Origin: Pseudanabaena sp. BC1403
Lineage (GTDB): Bacteria > Cyanobacteriota > Cyanobacteriia > Pseudanabaenales > Pseudanabaenaceae
DNA: 53,685 nucleotides
Assembly: GCF_002914585.1 (NCBI RefSeq)
Contig: NZ_PDDM01000032.1
Location: 1-53,685, forward strand
Direction: 5' to 3'
The position numbers and the translations under genes were made by a program. The notes beneath the pieces are model-generated. The model saw only the letters and a list, made by a program, of their open reading frames with translations, did no database searches and was not told the DNA's origin. Shown in pieces: positions 1 to 8,358 of the stretch. Every line of letters begins with the position of its first letter. The stretch's first letter is position 1.

Positions 1-59
1 AAGCGAATATGCTGCCATATTTTATTTCAATTTGGTGATGCTTCTAGTTTACTCTTCTT

Positions 60-374
60 GTGGCGGGTTTGATCGGAATTTGCTGTAAAAACGTAAAACT
101 GCGTAAGTTTTGCGAATCAAAGTCAAGTTCCAAAAAACTACGCGCCCGACTAGCTGACCTCATTGCAGCCGAATCCGTGCAGGATCTAGTTTATGGAAAG
201 CCTCACCCTTTAAAAGGCGATCGCTTAGGACAGTTTGCTGTATCTCTGGAAGGTGCTGAACGGCTTGTATTTGAACCAAGTAATGCTCAAATTCCATATA
301 AGGAAGATGGCGGTATTGACTGGGCAAAAGTAACTGAAGTCTGTATTGTATTTATTGGAGATTACCATGACTGA
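60..374 (+). CDS. HigB/RelE-type toxin of a toxin-antitoxin pair
   Basis: A 104-aa protein resembling plasmid-maintenance killer (HigB-like) toxins, which in characterised members are ribosome-dependent mRNA endonucleases. Visible features are a basic N-terminal half, a LVYGKPHPLKGDRLGQFAVSL stretch typical of the core strand of this fold, and a short acidic end. The GTG at 60 has no clear Shine-Dalgarno sequence; a TTG at 69 would also give a sensible N-terminus. The stop overlaps the start of the next gene by 8 bases, which is the usual translational coupling of such pairs. Toxin-first order is typical of higBA loci. The family call is from motif and context, not alignment. Confidence 0.75.
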   Translation: MAGLIGICCKNVKLRKFCESKSSSKKLRARLADLIAAESVQDLVYGKPHPLKGDRLGQFAVSLEGAERLVFEPSNAQIPYKEDGGIDWAKVTEVCIVFIGDYHD

Positions 375-1479
375 ACAAGATCTTTCCTTTACTCCAGAAT
401 GGGTGTCACCGCCAGGGGATACCATTGTTGATGCGATTGAAGAACGCGACTGGACGCAAGCGCAACTAGCTGAACGTCTGGGCTATACCGAAAAACACGT
501 TAGTTTATTGATTAATGCCAAGGTTCCCATTACTGAAGAGTCTGCCCAAAAGCTATCACGGGTGATTGGCAGTACGCCAGAGTTTTGGCTGCGGAGAGAG
601 GCTCAATATCGCGCTCAATTAGTACAAATTGAAGAAAGAGAGCGTTTACAGTCTTGGGTTCCTTGGCTCGATCGCCTTCCTGTTAAGGATTTAATGAAGC
701 AGGGAGCGATCACCAAGCGACGATTAGATGCTAAAAACAAGCCTGAGATTGTGAAGGAGTTACTTCAACTTTTTGGGGTGGCTTCTCCTGATAATTGGGA
801 AACTTGTTATGAACAAAAGCAGGTAGCCTTTCGCCGCACTCGCAAGGAGCAAAGTAATGTAGGTGCTATTTCAACTTGGTTGCGTTTGGGTGAGATTGAA
901 GCAGAAAAGGCTGAGGTTCCTAAATACAATAAAGCCAAGTTTGAGAAGGCAGTTCAAGAGATACGGAAGCTGACGGTTTTATCTCAAGCGGAATTTATGC
1001 CGCAGATGCAGCGCTTATGTAATGAGGCGGGTGTGATTTTGGCGATCGTCCCTGCGATTCCTTGTGCTTATACAAGTGGGGTGGCGCGTTGGCTAAATCC
1101 GCACAGAGCTTTGATTCAGCTTTCGTTGTATGGCAAACAGAACGATCGCTTTTGGTTTACTTTTTTCCATGAGGCGGCGCATATTTTGCTGCACGATAAG
1201 AAGGATATTTTTCTTGATGATTCTAGTCATGGCGATCGCCTTGAGTCACAGCAGGAGGATGAGGCAAATGCTTGGGCAAGGGAGTTTTTAATTCCATCAG
1301 AGTATGATGTGGAGTTATCTGCGCTGCGATCGCGTGAGGATGTGATTAATTTTGCTGAGAGGCTTGGGATTCATGCTGGGATTGTGGTTGGACGATTACA
1401 GTATGATAAGGTTATTGAGCATAATAGTAAGCTCAATACTATAAAAGTAAGCCTCGATCTTGAAAGTAGAGAGTTGTAG
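367..1479 (+). CDS. HigA-like antitoxin with XRE HTH and ImmA/IrrE-type metallopeptidase domain
   Basis: A 370-aa protein. Residues about 15-75 form an XRE-type helix-turn-helix (WTQAQLAERLGYTEKHVS) of the HigA/VapI type. The C-terminal half is an ImmA/IrrE-like zinc peptidase domain with FFHEAAHILLH (HExxH) near residue 268 and a downstream acidic run EDEANAWAREFLIP. The ATG at 367 was chosen because GGAG lies 7 bases upstream; an in-frame ATG at 346 lacks this. Antitoxins of this fused type bind their own promoter and neutralise the toxin. The peptidase domain could allow regulated self-cleavage, which is inference. It forms an operon with the upstream toxin. Ordinary HigA proteins are about 100 aa, so the peptidase domain explains the length. 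Confidence 0.9.
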   Translation: MTEQDLSFTPEWVSPPGDTIVDAIEERDWTQAQLAERLGYTEKHVSLLINAKVPITEESAQKLSRVIGSTPEFWLRREAQYRAQLVQIEERERLQSWVPWLDRLPVKDLMKQGAITKRRLDAKNKPEIVKELLQLFGVASPDNWETCYEQKQVAFRRTRKEQSNVGAISTWLRLGEIEAEKAEVPKYNKAKFEKAVQEIRKLTVLSQAEFMPQMQRLCNEAGVILAIVPAIPCAYTSGVARWLNPHRALIQLSLYGKQNDRFWFTFFHEAAHILLHDKKDIFLDDSSHGDRLESQQEDEANAWAREFLIPSEYDVELSALRSREDVINFAERLGIHAGIVVGRLQYDKVIEHNSKLNTIKVSLDLESREL

Positions 1480-1550
1480 TTTTAATTATTTTAGCTTTTT
1501 CCCTATCATAACAATGGCTGTCAATTGCTATATTAAAAGAGAAAATTGGA

Positions 1551-2324
1551 ATGTATAACCTAACAGACAATCAAAAAAAGGTCGCAAAATGGCTAGTTAA
1601 AAATGTTAAAGATGAAAATCTAAACGAGGAGTTTCGCATACAATGGGCTATCATACCTACAGAAGGGGTTTATCAATTCTTGATATTGAATTATAAAGGT
1701 ACAGAGCAAGAATTAAAAGATATAGGCATAACCAAAGGTAGCTTAAATGCTTTGGCTACAAATAAGCTGCTTCTTTATCAAACTAACCGAGCAACTCATA
1801 ACAGTACTTCAGAAGACGCTTATAGGCTTCTTATCCCTGAAACTTGGTACTGTACTCTAACAGGTAATATCTATACTGCTGTAGATAATGATTTTAATAC
1901 TCCAGACACCTCTTTTATCAATTATTTGAACCCTCTAGCTAATCCTAGTGATTTTGACGAGGCACTTACAAAGCGATGTTTTCCCATTTTGGCTACAGGA
2001 GGAAGTGATCCAAAACTGTGGGATTCTGCCGTAAGAACCGCAGGAGTGATTTTAGAGGAAAGATTGCGAGATGTTGGGAATATATCTGATCCTAATCAAA
2101 CAGGACAGAGCCTTGTGAGCAAAGTATTTGGCAAAAATGGAACTTTAGAGTCGAAATTTTCTGTCCCTTCAGAACAAAGTGGGTATCGAGATTTATATGC
2201 TGGTATTGTAGGCGCTTTTCGTAATCCATCTGCTCATCGTTTAGTCGATCCCTCTCCAGACGAAGGAGGCGCTTTTATTGTGTTTGTAAATCTTTTATTG
2301 AAAAAACTTGAAGACCTTAGATAG
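1551..2324 (+). CDS. TIGR02391 family (Ymh-like) protein
   Basis: A 257-aa protein. The C-terminal half carries the conserved core of the TIGR02391/Ymh family: SAVRTAGVILEERLRDVG, then FRNPSAHR, then VFVNLLLKKLE. The R-N-x-x-A-H motif resembles the R-x4-6-H active site of HEPN RNases, so an RNase or abortive-infection role is possible but unproven. The N-terminal 130 residues are not recognised. The gene follows the toxin-antitoxin pair by about 70 bases on the same strand. It is AT-rich and contains no GCGATCGC site, unlike its neighbours, which fits recent acquisition. Confidence 0.7.
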   Translation: MYNLTDNQKKVAKWLVKNVKDENLNEEFRIQWAIIPTEGVYQFLILNYKGTEQELKDIGITKGSLNALATNKLLLYQTNRATHNSTSEDAYRLLIPETWYCTLTGNIYTAVDNDFNTPDTSFINYLNPLANPSDFDEALTKRCFPILATGGSDPKLWDSAVRTAGVILEERLRDVGNISDPNQTGQSLVSKVFGKNGTLESKFSVPSEQSGYRDLYAGIVGAFRNPSAHRLVDPSPDEGGAFIVFVNLLLKKLEDLR

Positions 2325-2409
2325 TTTCTCAAGTTGCCAAAGCTCAAGTTTAGGGGCATAAAGCTTTAAAAGCAGATGTAGTATTGCGATCGTCTGATAA
2401 GCGCGATCG

Positions 2410-2718
2410 CTAATTTGTATCATTACTTTCAGTAAACAAAGAATCTAAATCTCTATACCCACTTACCACTCGGACAATCTCTATGGAGTTCTCATTCACT
2501 CGATAGAAGATGATATAGCCACTCAAAGGAATACCACGCAAAGAAGCCTCTATCTCAGTGTAGGCGCGACCAATATGAGGAAAAGCTGCTAAGTTACGAC
2601 ATTTCTTATTGAAGTCATCAACAAATCTCTCGCCAGCATCAACACTAAACTCAGCAAAATAGTCAAAGATATCATCCAAATCTCGACTTGCTAATGGAGA
2701 AATAATGTAGCTTGTCAT
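2410..2718 (-). CDS. parE: ParE/RelE-family toxin
   Basis: A 102-aa toxin of the ParE/RelE superfamily. It has the usual pattern: an N-terminal SPLASRDLDDIFDYFAE helix, FPHIGRAYTEIEASLRGIPLSGY in the middle, and a C-terminal VVSGYRDLDSLF. ParE members typically poison DNA gyrase, while RelE members cleave mRNA; sequence alone does not decide. The start overlaps the upstream antitoxin stop as ATGA, so the two are translationally coupled. Confidence 0.88.
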   Translation of the reverse strand: MTSYIISPLASRDLDDIFDYFAEFSVDAGERFVDDFNKKCRNLAAFPHIGRAYTEIEASLRGIPLSGYIIFYRVNENSIEIVRVVSGYRDLDSLFTESNDTN

Positions 2719-2981
2719 TGATGATTCTCACGAGCATTACGAATCCGTTCCTTCAACCTTGCCATCACACTTTCACCATCCAGCCCTTCACCCCGATCTA
2801 GTTGAGCTAGACCATCAGCCACCTTTTGGCGAGTATCTTGCAGCCATTGTTCGTAATGCCGATCTCTTTCCTCAAGCAACCGAAACGCCTCAAAAATCAC
2901 CTCATCAGCAGAGTTATACTTACCACTTTTCAGCTTTTTTTGAATAAACTGCTCTTGTTCAATTTTTAAGGCAATACTCAT
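2715..2981 (-). CDS. parD: ParD-type antitoxin
   Basis: An antitoxin of the CopG/ParD ribbon-helix-helix class. The N-terminal KIEQEQFIQKKLKSGKYNS followed by ADEVIFEAFRLLEERD is the DNA-binding RHH unit. The acidic and charged C-terminus would wrap the toxin. The ATG at 2981 (MSIALK) is preferred over the in-frame ATG at 2990 because AGGA lies about 8 bases upstream. It precedes and overlaps parE by 4 bases. Complexes of this type normally autorepress their own promoter. Confidence 0.88.
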   Translation of the reverse strand: MSIALKIEQEQFIQKKLKSGKYNSADEVIFEAFRLLEERDRHYEQWLQDTRQKVADGLAQLDRGEGLDGESVMARLKERIRNARENHQ

Positions 2982-3100
2982 GATTTGCATCCTAAGTCAT
3001 ATAATTATCAGTAATTATAGCAAAAGTATTAAAAGCAGATGTATTTAAACAATCGCCTGATATAGCGATCGCGAATCTATACCACTACTTTCAATTGTAA

Positions 3101-3529
3101 CTAAGCAGAAACAACAGTTTCTTTTACAATTGAAATATCAACACCACGTAATCTGTTAGTTTCAGAAACCACATCGCTAGATTGCAGATCGCTATCCACA
3201 CCGATCATCAATCCCGCCATCACCAATAAACGATCTGACTGATGGCGAGTATGCAAAGATAACAGCGATCGCGGCTCCACAGGAAAAACTTGCCACCAAG
3301 CAAGCAACTCCCTATGCATCATCGCCAGCTCTAGCAGAAACTGCTGTGGAACATTCGGCACGCACCAATCAATAGCTAAAGCTGCCTCACGCAGAGAAAG
3401 TTTTGTTAGTTCATCATAAGCAGGAGAATTTGCATAGCGCGATATATTAGCAAGAGTTGAAGCGATATTGCCAATCTGCTGCTGCCAACTTAAAAGTTTA
3501 AATCTTTCATACAGACTTTGACGTTCCAT
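3101..3529 (-). CDS. Hypothetical protein coupled to DUF5674 gene
   Basis: A 142-aa, largely helical protein with no family that I recognise. It is rich in Leu, Trp and Gln (SWQQQIGNIASTLANIS; HRELLAWWQVFP) and lacks a signal peptide or membrane segment. Its ATG overlaps the stop of the upstream DUF5674 gene as TAATG, so the two are expected to be translated together and may work as a complex. The pair sits beside two toxin-antitoxin loci, so a TA-like role can be suspected but nothing in the sequence proves it. Confidence 0.7.
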   Translation of the reverse strand: MERQSLYERFKLLSWQQQIGNIASTLANISRYANSPAYDELTKLSLREAALAIDWCVPNVPQQFLLELAMMHRELLAWWQVFPVEPRSLLSLHTRHQSDRLLVMAGLMIGVDSDLQSSDVVSETNRLRGVDISIVKETVVSA

Positions 3530-3819
3530 TACACCACCTCCAAAAGATAACGAACTATTTTTTCAATTCTCGATTTGAGCTGTAAATCCCTGACTTCCAT
3601 TATCATATTTTGTTGACGAGGACGAATGTTAATAATTGACTCAAACCCGACCTCTTTCGTTTGAGAATACCAATCCGCACCCCAGGTATTTTCTTGTTGA
3701 CTACCATCATCTAGCAATAACTGCTCGCAATCAAAATGAAGTTCACCACCACCAGCTAGAATTCCTCTTGATACATCAACTGCAAGTTTAATTCTCAGGT
3801 CAAAGAATGGTTCCGCCAT
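3529..3819 (-). CDS. DUF5674 family protein
   Basis: A 96-aa protein matching the DUF5674 pattern as I remember it: VDVSRGILAGGGELHFDCE, then LLDDGSQQENTWGADWY, then SIINIRPRQQNMIMEV. The function of the family is unknown. The conserved acidic, Gly and Trp residues suggest a small globular domain. It is first in a two-gene operon, overlapping the next gene by one base. The 227-bp gap to divergent aspA should hold both promoters; I could not place them with confidence. Confidence 0.7.
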   Translation of the reverse strand: MAEPFFDLRIKLAVDVSRGILAGGGELHFDCEQLLLDDGSQQENTWGADWYSQTKEVGFESIINIRPRQQNMIMEVRDLQLKSRIEKIVRYLLEVV

Positions 3820-4046
3820 TTCTCTGATTTTTTCTAAAGTACTAGGTTCTCAAACGATAATCATAAAAACATCATTATCTTTGGCTAATTGATTGAATAT
3901 GGCTTAGCCACTAGGATTATAGCAAAAAGATATGTTCTAGAGCGATCGCCATTCTTTAGTGCAAATAAATGAATTTAATCTCGACCTGCCAAGTTAACAT
4001 TAATCTATAACGCATATCTAAAAAAACAGCCGATCCCAAGATTCCT

Positions 4047-5435
4047 ATGACTAGAACCGAACGCGACTCTATGGGGGAAATGTCCCTACCCGATGACGTT
4101 TACTATGGTATCCAAACTGTAAGGGCGATCGATAACTTTAAAATTAGTGGACTTAAGCCTCTGCCTACCTTTGTGGATGCTTGCTTACTGATCAAAAAAG
4201 CAACAGCATTAGTAAACGCCGAACTCGGTTGTATTCCTGTCGGGATGGGTATGGCGATCGCGGCAGCAGCAGATGAAATATTAGATGGGCATTTACGCGA
4301 ACAGTTTGTCGTTGATGTCTATCAAGCGGGTGCTGGTACATCACATCATATGAATATCAATGAAGTATTAGCCAATCGCGCCCTTGAGATTTTGGGTGAC
4401 GTTAAGGGCAATTACCAAAATGTAAACCCTAATGATCATGTGAATTATGGACAGTCTACTAATGATGTGATTCCTGCAGCGATTAGGATTGGGGCATTAT
4501 TAGCACTTGATCACGTCCTATTTCCTGCTTTAGCAAATCTCAATGAGCAGCTACGGATTAAGGCGATCGCATTTGCTGGCATCGTTAAATCTGGACGCAC
4601 CCATTTACAGGATGCTGTCCCCGTCAGACTCGGCGATGAGTTTCAAGCCTATGCGCAGATTATTAGCGATCACGTCAAACGTATTCACCTAGCGGCGAAT
4701 GATCTCAAAAGCTTAGGTTTAGGTGGTAGTGCCTCTGGTACTGGACTAAATACACATCCGCAGTATTGCGATCGCGTTGCCGAAAAGCTCAGCGATATCA
4801 CAGGGTTTGAGCTAACACCAGCTAGTAACCTAATGGCAGCAATGCAAAGCATGGCTCCCTTTGTAAATGTATCGGGCGCAATCCGTAACCTTGCTCAAGA
4901 TACTTGCAAGATTGCTAATGACTTGCGTTTGATGGATTCAGGGCCAAAGACAGGTTTGCGCGAAATCCAATTGCCACCAGTACAACCAGGCTCATCAATC
5001 ATGCCAGGCAAATATAATCCTGTGATTGCTGAGATGACGAATATGGTTTGCTATCAGGTGATTGGCTATGACACGGCGATCGCCTTTGCGGCTCAGGCTG
5101 GTCAATTGGAACTAAATGTGATGATGCCTTTGATTGCCTATGATTTGATTCAGAGTATTGAAATTTTGGGCAATGCGATCGATACTCTCGCGGCGAAATG
5201 TATTAGAGGAATCGTTGCCGTTGAGGATCGCTGTCTTGCCTATGCCGAAGGTAGCCTTTCACTGGTAACAGCATTAAATACTCACATTGGTTATCTCAAT
5301 GCTGCCGATGTCGCGAAGGAATCCCTAGCAACAGGTAAATCCCTACGTCAAGTAGTTTTGGACAAGGGATTAATGACAGAGGAGAAGCTAGCCGAAGTTC
5401 TTGATCTTGAGCAAATGAGCCGTCCAAATGGATGA
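4047..5435 (+). CDS. aspA: Aspartate ammonia-lyase
   Basis: A 462-aa cytoplasmic enzyme of the fumarase/aspartase superfamily. It reversibly deaminates L-aspartate to fumarate and ammonia, linking amino-acid nitrogen with the C4 acids. Superfamily signatures are in order: GQSTNDVIPAA, SGRTHLQDAVPVRLG and GSSIMPGKYNPV. The last is normally GSSIMPGKVNPV, so the Val-to-Tyr change in the flexible catalytic loop is unusual. The N-terminal TERDSMGEMSLPDDVYYGIQT favours aspartase over fumarase C. It is a single gene followed by a repeat hairpin. Confidence 0.93.
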   Translation: MTRTERDSMGEMSLPDDVYYGIQTVRAIDNFKISGLKPLPTFVDACLLIKKATALVNAELGCIPVGMGMAIAAAADEILDGHLREQFVVDVYQAGAGTSHHMNINEVLANRALEILGDVKGNYQNVNPNDHVNYGQSTNDVIPAAIRIGALLALDHVLFPALANLNEQLRIKAIAFAGIVKSGRTHLQDAVPVRLGDEFQAYAQIISDHVKRIHLAANDLKSLGLGGSASGTGLNTHPQYCDRVAEKLSDITGFELTPASNLMAAMQSMAPFVNVSGAIRNLAQDTCKIANDLRLMDSGPKTGLREIQLPPVQPGSSIMPGKYNPVIAEMTNMVCYQVIGYDTAIAFAAQAGQLELNVMMPLIAYDLIQSIEILGNAIDTLAAKCIRGIVAVEDRCLAYAEGSLSLVTALNTHIGYLNAADVAKESLATGKSLRQVVLDKGLMTEEKLAEVLDLEQMSRPNG

Positions 5436-5482
5436 AATCTTAGAGCATGTTTGAGAAGTCCCCTAGCTAGGCATAAATCTCT

Positions 5483-5568
5483 GCTTTTACCCCCCTTAAT
5501 CCCCCCTTGCAAAGGGGGGAAACTTAAATCCTCCCCCTTTGCAAGGGGGAGTTAGAGGGGGTAAAAGC
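5483..5568. repeat. Composite inverted repeat of G/C runs between aspA and glmU
   Basis: Arms GCTTTTACCCCCCTTAAT and the imperfect complement ending GGGGGTAAAAGC enclose two C-run/G-run hairpins around TTGCAAA cores. The whole can fold as one long stem or as two separate stems. A shorter relative lies at 16099-16135. This looks like a dispersed cyanobacterial repeat and may also terminate aspA transcription. Confidence 0.8.
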
Positions 5569-5630
5569 TTCTCAAATACCCTCTCAACCCCTGAGTACAG
5601 TAAATTTATCAACGGAGAAATAGAAAAATC

Positions 5631-6995
5631 ATGTTAGCAGTAGCAGTATTGGCGGCGGGCAAAGGAACGCGCATGAAGTCAGCGTTACCCAAAGTACTAC
5701 AACCTCTTGGCGGTAAATCATTAGTTGAGCGAGTTCTCAATGCTACAGATGCGCTACAAGCCGATCGCCGTATTGCAATCATTGGCTATTGCAGCGATCA
5801 AGTTCGAGCAGCTCTTGCCGATTATCCCCAACTGGAATTTGCCGAACAAACAGAACAATTAGGCACAGGTCATGCAATTCAGCAACTAATGGAACCTCTG
5901 TCTGACTTTACAGGTGAATTAGTAGTATTAACAGGGGATTCACCCTTAATGCGTACAGAAACTATTCAAGCCTTAATTAATAGCCACCGCCAACACAAGG
6001 CTTCTGCAACAGTACTTACAGGCATTCTTTCTAATCCAACTGGTTATGGTCGTGTGTTTTGCGATCGCGACATGCGAATCGAAAAAATTATCGAACATCG
6101 CGACTGTAATCCTGAGCAGATTCTCAATCAGCGTGTTAGTACAGGTGTCTATTGTTTTGATTGGCAAGAATTGGCTCAGGCTCTGCCAAAGCTCACTACT
6201 AATAATGCTCAAAAGGAATATTATCTGACTGAAGTATTTGACTATCTCACCTCAGTTTATGCCAGTGATTTAGAAGATCCCGATGAAAGTCTTGGCATTA
6301 ACGATCGCATCCAGTTATCTCATGCTTACGAGATCTTGCAAAAAAGAGCGCGAGAAAAATGGATGAAGGCTGGTGTCACCATGCTACTTCCTGAAACAAT
6401 TACCATTGATGATGAAGTGGAACTTGCGCCGAATGTGATTATCGAGCCACATTCCCATTTACGGGGTAATACTAAGGTTGGTGAAGGGACTACGATTGGG
6501 CCTTCAAGTCTATTGTCAAACAGTATTATTGGCGAGAACTGTTCTGTTCAATTTTCGGTGATCGAAGATAGCCAAATTGCAGATAACTGCCGAATTGGCC
6601 CATTTGCGCGAATTCGGGGCGAGTCCAATGTGGGTGAAAAATGTCGGATTGGTAATTTTGTGGAACTTAAAAATGCCAAAGTTGGCGATCGCACAAATGC
6701 CGCCCATCTCAGCTATTTGGGTGATGTCACACTCGGCAAGCAAGTAAATATTGGTGCAGGAACGATTACAGCTAATTATGATGGCTTCAAAAAGCACCCA
6801 ACTGTCATCGGCGATCGCAGCAAAACTGGTTCTAACTCAGTTCTCGTTGCGCCCATTCAAATTGGTGAAAATGTGAATATTGCGGCAGGTTCGATAATTG
6901 TCGAGAATGTTGAAGATAATGCTTTAGCGATCGCTAGAGCTAAGCAAATTGTTAAACCTGATTATTATGATTCAGAAGGACGGAAAAAGAACTAA
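5631..6995 (+). CDS. glmU: Bifunctional GlmU (GlcN-1-P acetyltransferase / UDP-GlcNAc pyrophosphorylase)
   Basis: A 454-aa protein of normal GlmU length. The N-terminal half is a nucleotidyltransferase with LAAGKGTRMKSALPKVL and LTGDSPLM (Mg/UTP site). The C-terminal half is a left-handed beta helix of hexapeptide repeats (VIIEPHSHL, IGPSSLL, IGPFARIRGES, IGNFVELKNAKVG) with NYDGFKKHPTVIGD and SNSVLVAPI. It makes UDP-GlcNAc for peptidoglycan and lipopolysaccharide in the cytoplasm. It stands alone, with a strong hairpin 8 bases beyond the stop. Nothing in the sequence is odd. Confidence 0.97.
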   Translation: MLAVAVLAAGKGTRMKSALPKVLQPLGGKSLVERVLNATDALQADRRIAIIGYCSDQVRAALADYPQLEFAEQTEQLGTGHAIQQLMEPLSDFTGELVVLTGDSPLMRTETIQALINSHRQHKASATVLTGILSNPTGYGRVFCDRDMRIEKIIEHRDCNPEQILNQRVSTGVYCFDWQELAQALPKLTTNNAQKEYYLTEVFDYLTSVYASDLEDPDESLGINDRIQLSHAYEILQKRAREKWMKAGVTMLLPETITIDDEVELAPNVIIEPHSHLRGNTKVGEGTTIGPSSLLSNSIIGENCSVQFSVIEDSQIADNCRIGPFARIRGESNVGEKCRIGNFVELKNAKVGDRTNAAHLSYLGDVTLGKQVNIGAGTITANYDGFKKHPTVIGDRSKTGSNSVLVAPIQIGENVNIAAGSIIVENVEDNALAIARAKQIVKPDYYDSEGRKKN

Positions 6996-7003
6996 ATCCT
7001 AAA

Positions 7004-7038
7004 GCTTATCAGGCAGCGCTTTGTGCTGCCTGATAAGC
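7004..7038. terminator. Bidirectional hairpin between convergent glmU and the diguanylate cyclase gene
   Basis: Perfect 14-bp arms GCTTATCAGGCAGC / GCTGCCTGATAAGC with a 7-base loop, placed between two convergent stops. No long U-tract follows, so it may act as a terminator on both strands or mainly as an mRNA 3' stabiliser. Confidence 0.85.
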
Positions 7039-7070
7039 CCGTAATTTGAGATCAAGAGAATTACAAAACA

Positions 7071-8045
7071 TTATCTTGTCCTCTTGTTGCGTTTTTGCTC
7101 GTACATCATGCTATCGCCATCAGCTAAAAGATCGTTAATTGATTGATGTCGGCTTGGATCAAACGCGGCTATACCAACACTGCAAGCAATATCGTACCCT
7201 CGGACTGTATTTTGGTTATTAAATTCTTCTAGTAATTGCTCTAACCGATGTAAAATCAATTTCGTTTCAACCTGATTAGCATTAGTCAATAAAGCCACAA
7301 ACTCATCACCTCCTAATCTGCCGATTACATCTGACTGACGGAAAGCATCTTGCAAGATTTTACTGAAATTAATTAATGCAATATCTCCTTCCGCATGTCC
7401 AAAGCGATCATTGATTTCTTTAAAGAAGTCTAGATCAAAAAAGAATAGAGAAGCTGGCTTATTCATGCGCTTGCATAGATTTAGTGCATGGATCGCTAAA
7501 GAAATAAATCCGCGTCGATTAGAAATTTGGGTCAACTCATCAATAGTTGCTAATTGGGATGAAACTAGCTCTTGAGCTGCCATCTTCCCAAGGTCGCATA
7601 GTAGCTCTTTGTCTTCATCACTGAGACTTCGAGGTTCTCGATCAATTAAACAGAGCGTACCAACCTTAATTCCATTAGAGATTACTAGTGGGACTCCCGC
7701 ATAAAAGCGAATTCTCGGTTCATTAACAACTAGAGGGTTATCATAAAATCTATCGTCCAATGTGGCATCAGAGATTATAAAAATATCGTCACCTAAAATG
7801 GCATGACCACAAAAGGATGTATCGCGGGACATTTCCGTTACTTCTAAACCTTGACAGGATTTAAACCATTGGCGATTCACATCGACGAGGCTAACCAATG
7901 CGATCGGTACTCCAAATAGACGCTTTGCAATTCTAGTTAGGCGATCAAAGCGCTCTTCTGGTTCAGTATCGAGAATATCTAGAGATCGCAGCATCGTAAT
8001 ACGGCTCTCTTCATTCTCAGGGTGATCTGGGGCTTTCATAGACAT
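7071..8045 (-). CDS. GAF-GGDEF diguanylate cyclase
   Basis: A 324-aa soluble protein. A GAF sensor domain covers about residues 25-160 (PIALVSLVDVNRQWFKS, SFCGHAIL, VGTLCLID) and a GGDEF domain about 165-320. The active site is an intact GGDEF (RLGGDEFVALL), so it should make cyclic di-GMP from two GTP. An allosteric inhibitory I-site RQSD lies five residues before it, implying product feedback. The GAF type is the short FCGHAIL class often fused to cyclases and kinases; no chromophore cysteine context is clear. It is monocistronic, and converges on glmU. Confidence 0.93.
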   Translation of the reverse strand: MSMKAPDHPENEESRITMLRSLDILDTEPEERFDRLTRIAKRLFGVPIALVSLVDVNRQWFKSCQGLEVTEMSRDTSFCGHAILGDDIFIISDATLDDRFYDNPLVVNEPRIRFYAGVPLVISNGIKVGTLCLIDREPRSLSDEDKELLCDLGKMAAQELVSSQLATIDELTQISNRRGFISLAIHALNLCKRMNKPASLFFFDLDFFKEINDRFGHAEGDIALINFSKILQDAFRQSDVIGRLGGDEFVALLTNANQVETKLILHRLEQLLEEFNNQNTVRGYDIACSVGIAAFDPSRHQSINDLLADGDSMMYEQKRNKRTR

Positions 8046-8290
8046 TTACTATTTTGCACACTTATGCAAAATAATAGCTTTAAGGATAAGTGGCATGAAA
8101 ATTACAGTGCTTTACGCTGTAATAAGAACGAAGATCTTTTGTTAAAGTTGTTACTTTACAACATTTTTAACAAAAATTTCATGATTCCTAGCAGGTTTAA
8201 ATTACTATAAGACTGCTAAAAATTATCAAAATAATTCAATATCATTATAATCAAGCAAGATAGAAGAATTAATAAAATTGAAGTGAAACT

Positions 8291-8334
8291 AAAAGCTTAT
8301 TGAGACAACTCATGAGTTATCCAAATAAGCTTTT
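8291..8334. terminator. Hairpin downstream of the first DUF2330 gene, in a 313-bp gap
   Basis: Arms AAAAGCTTATT / AATAAGCTTTT surround an inner palindrome AACTCATGAGTT, giving a two-tier stem. On the minus strand the right arm ends in a short T-run, as for an intrinsic terminator of the DUF2330 gene that ends at 8359. The rest of the gap 8046-8358 is AT-rich and should hold the cyclase promoter; I see no further gene there. Confidence 0.75.
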
Positions 8335-8358
8335 GTAACAAATCCCTATAGCAGGTGA

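Noticed and set aside
8022-8210. 62-aa plus-strand ORF at the start of the GGDEF gene
   Set aside because: It overlaps the real gene start and runs into AT-rich intergenic DNA; no ribosome site or family.
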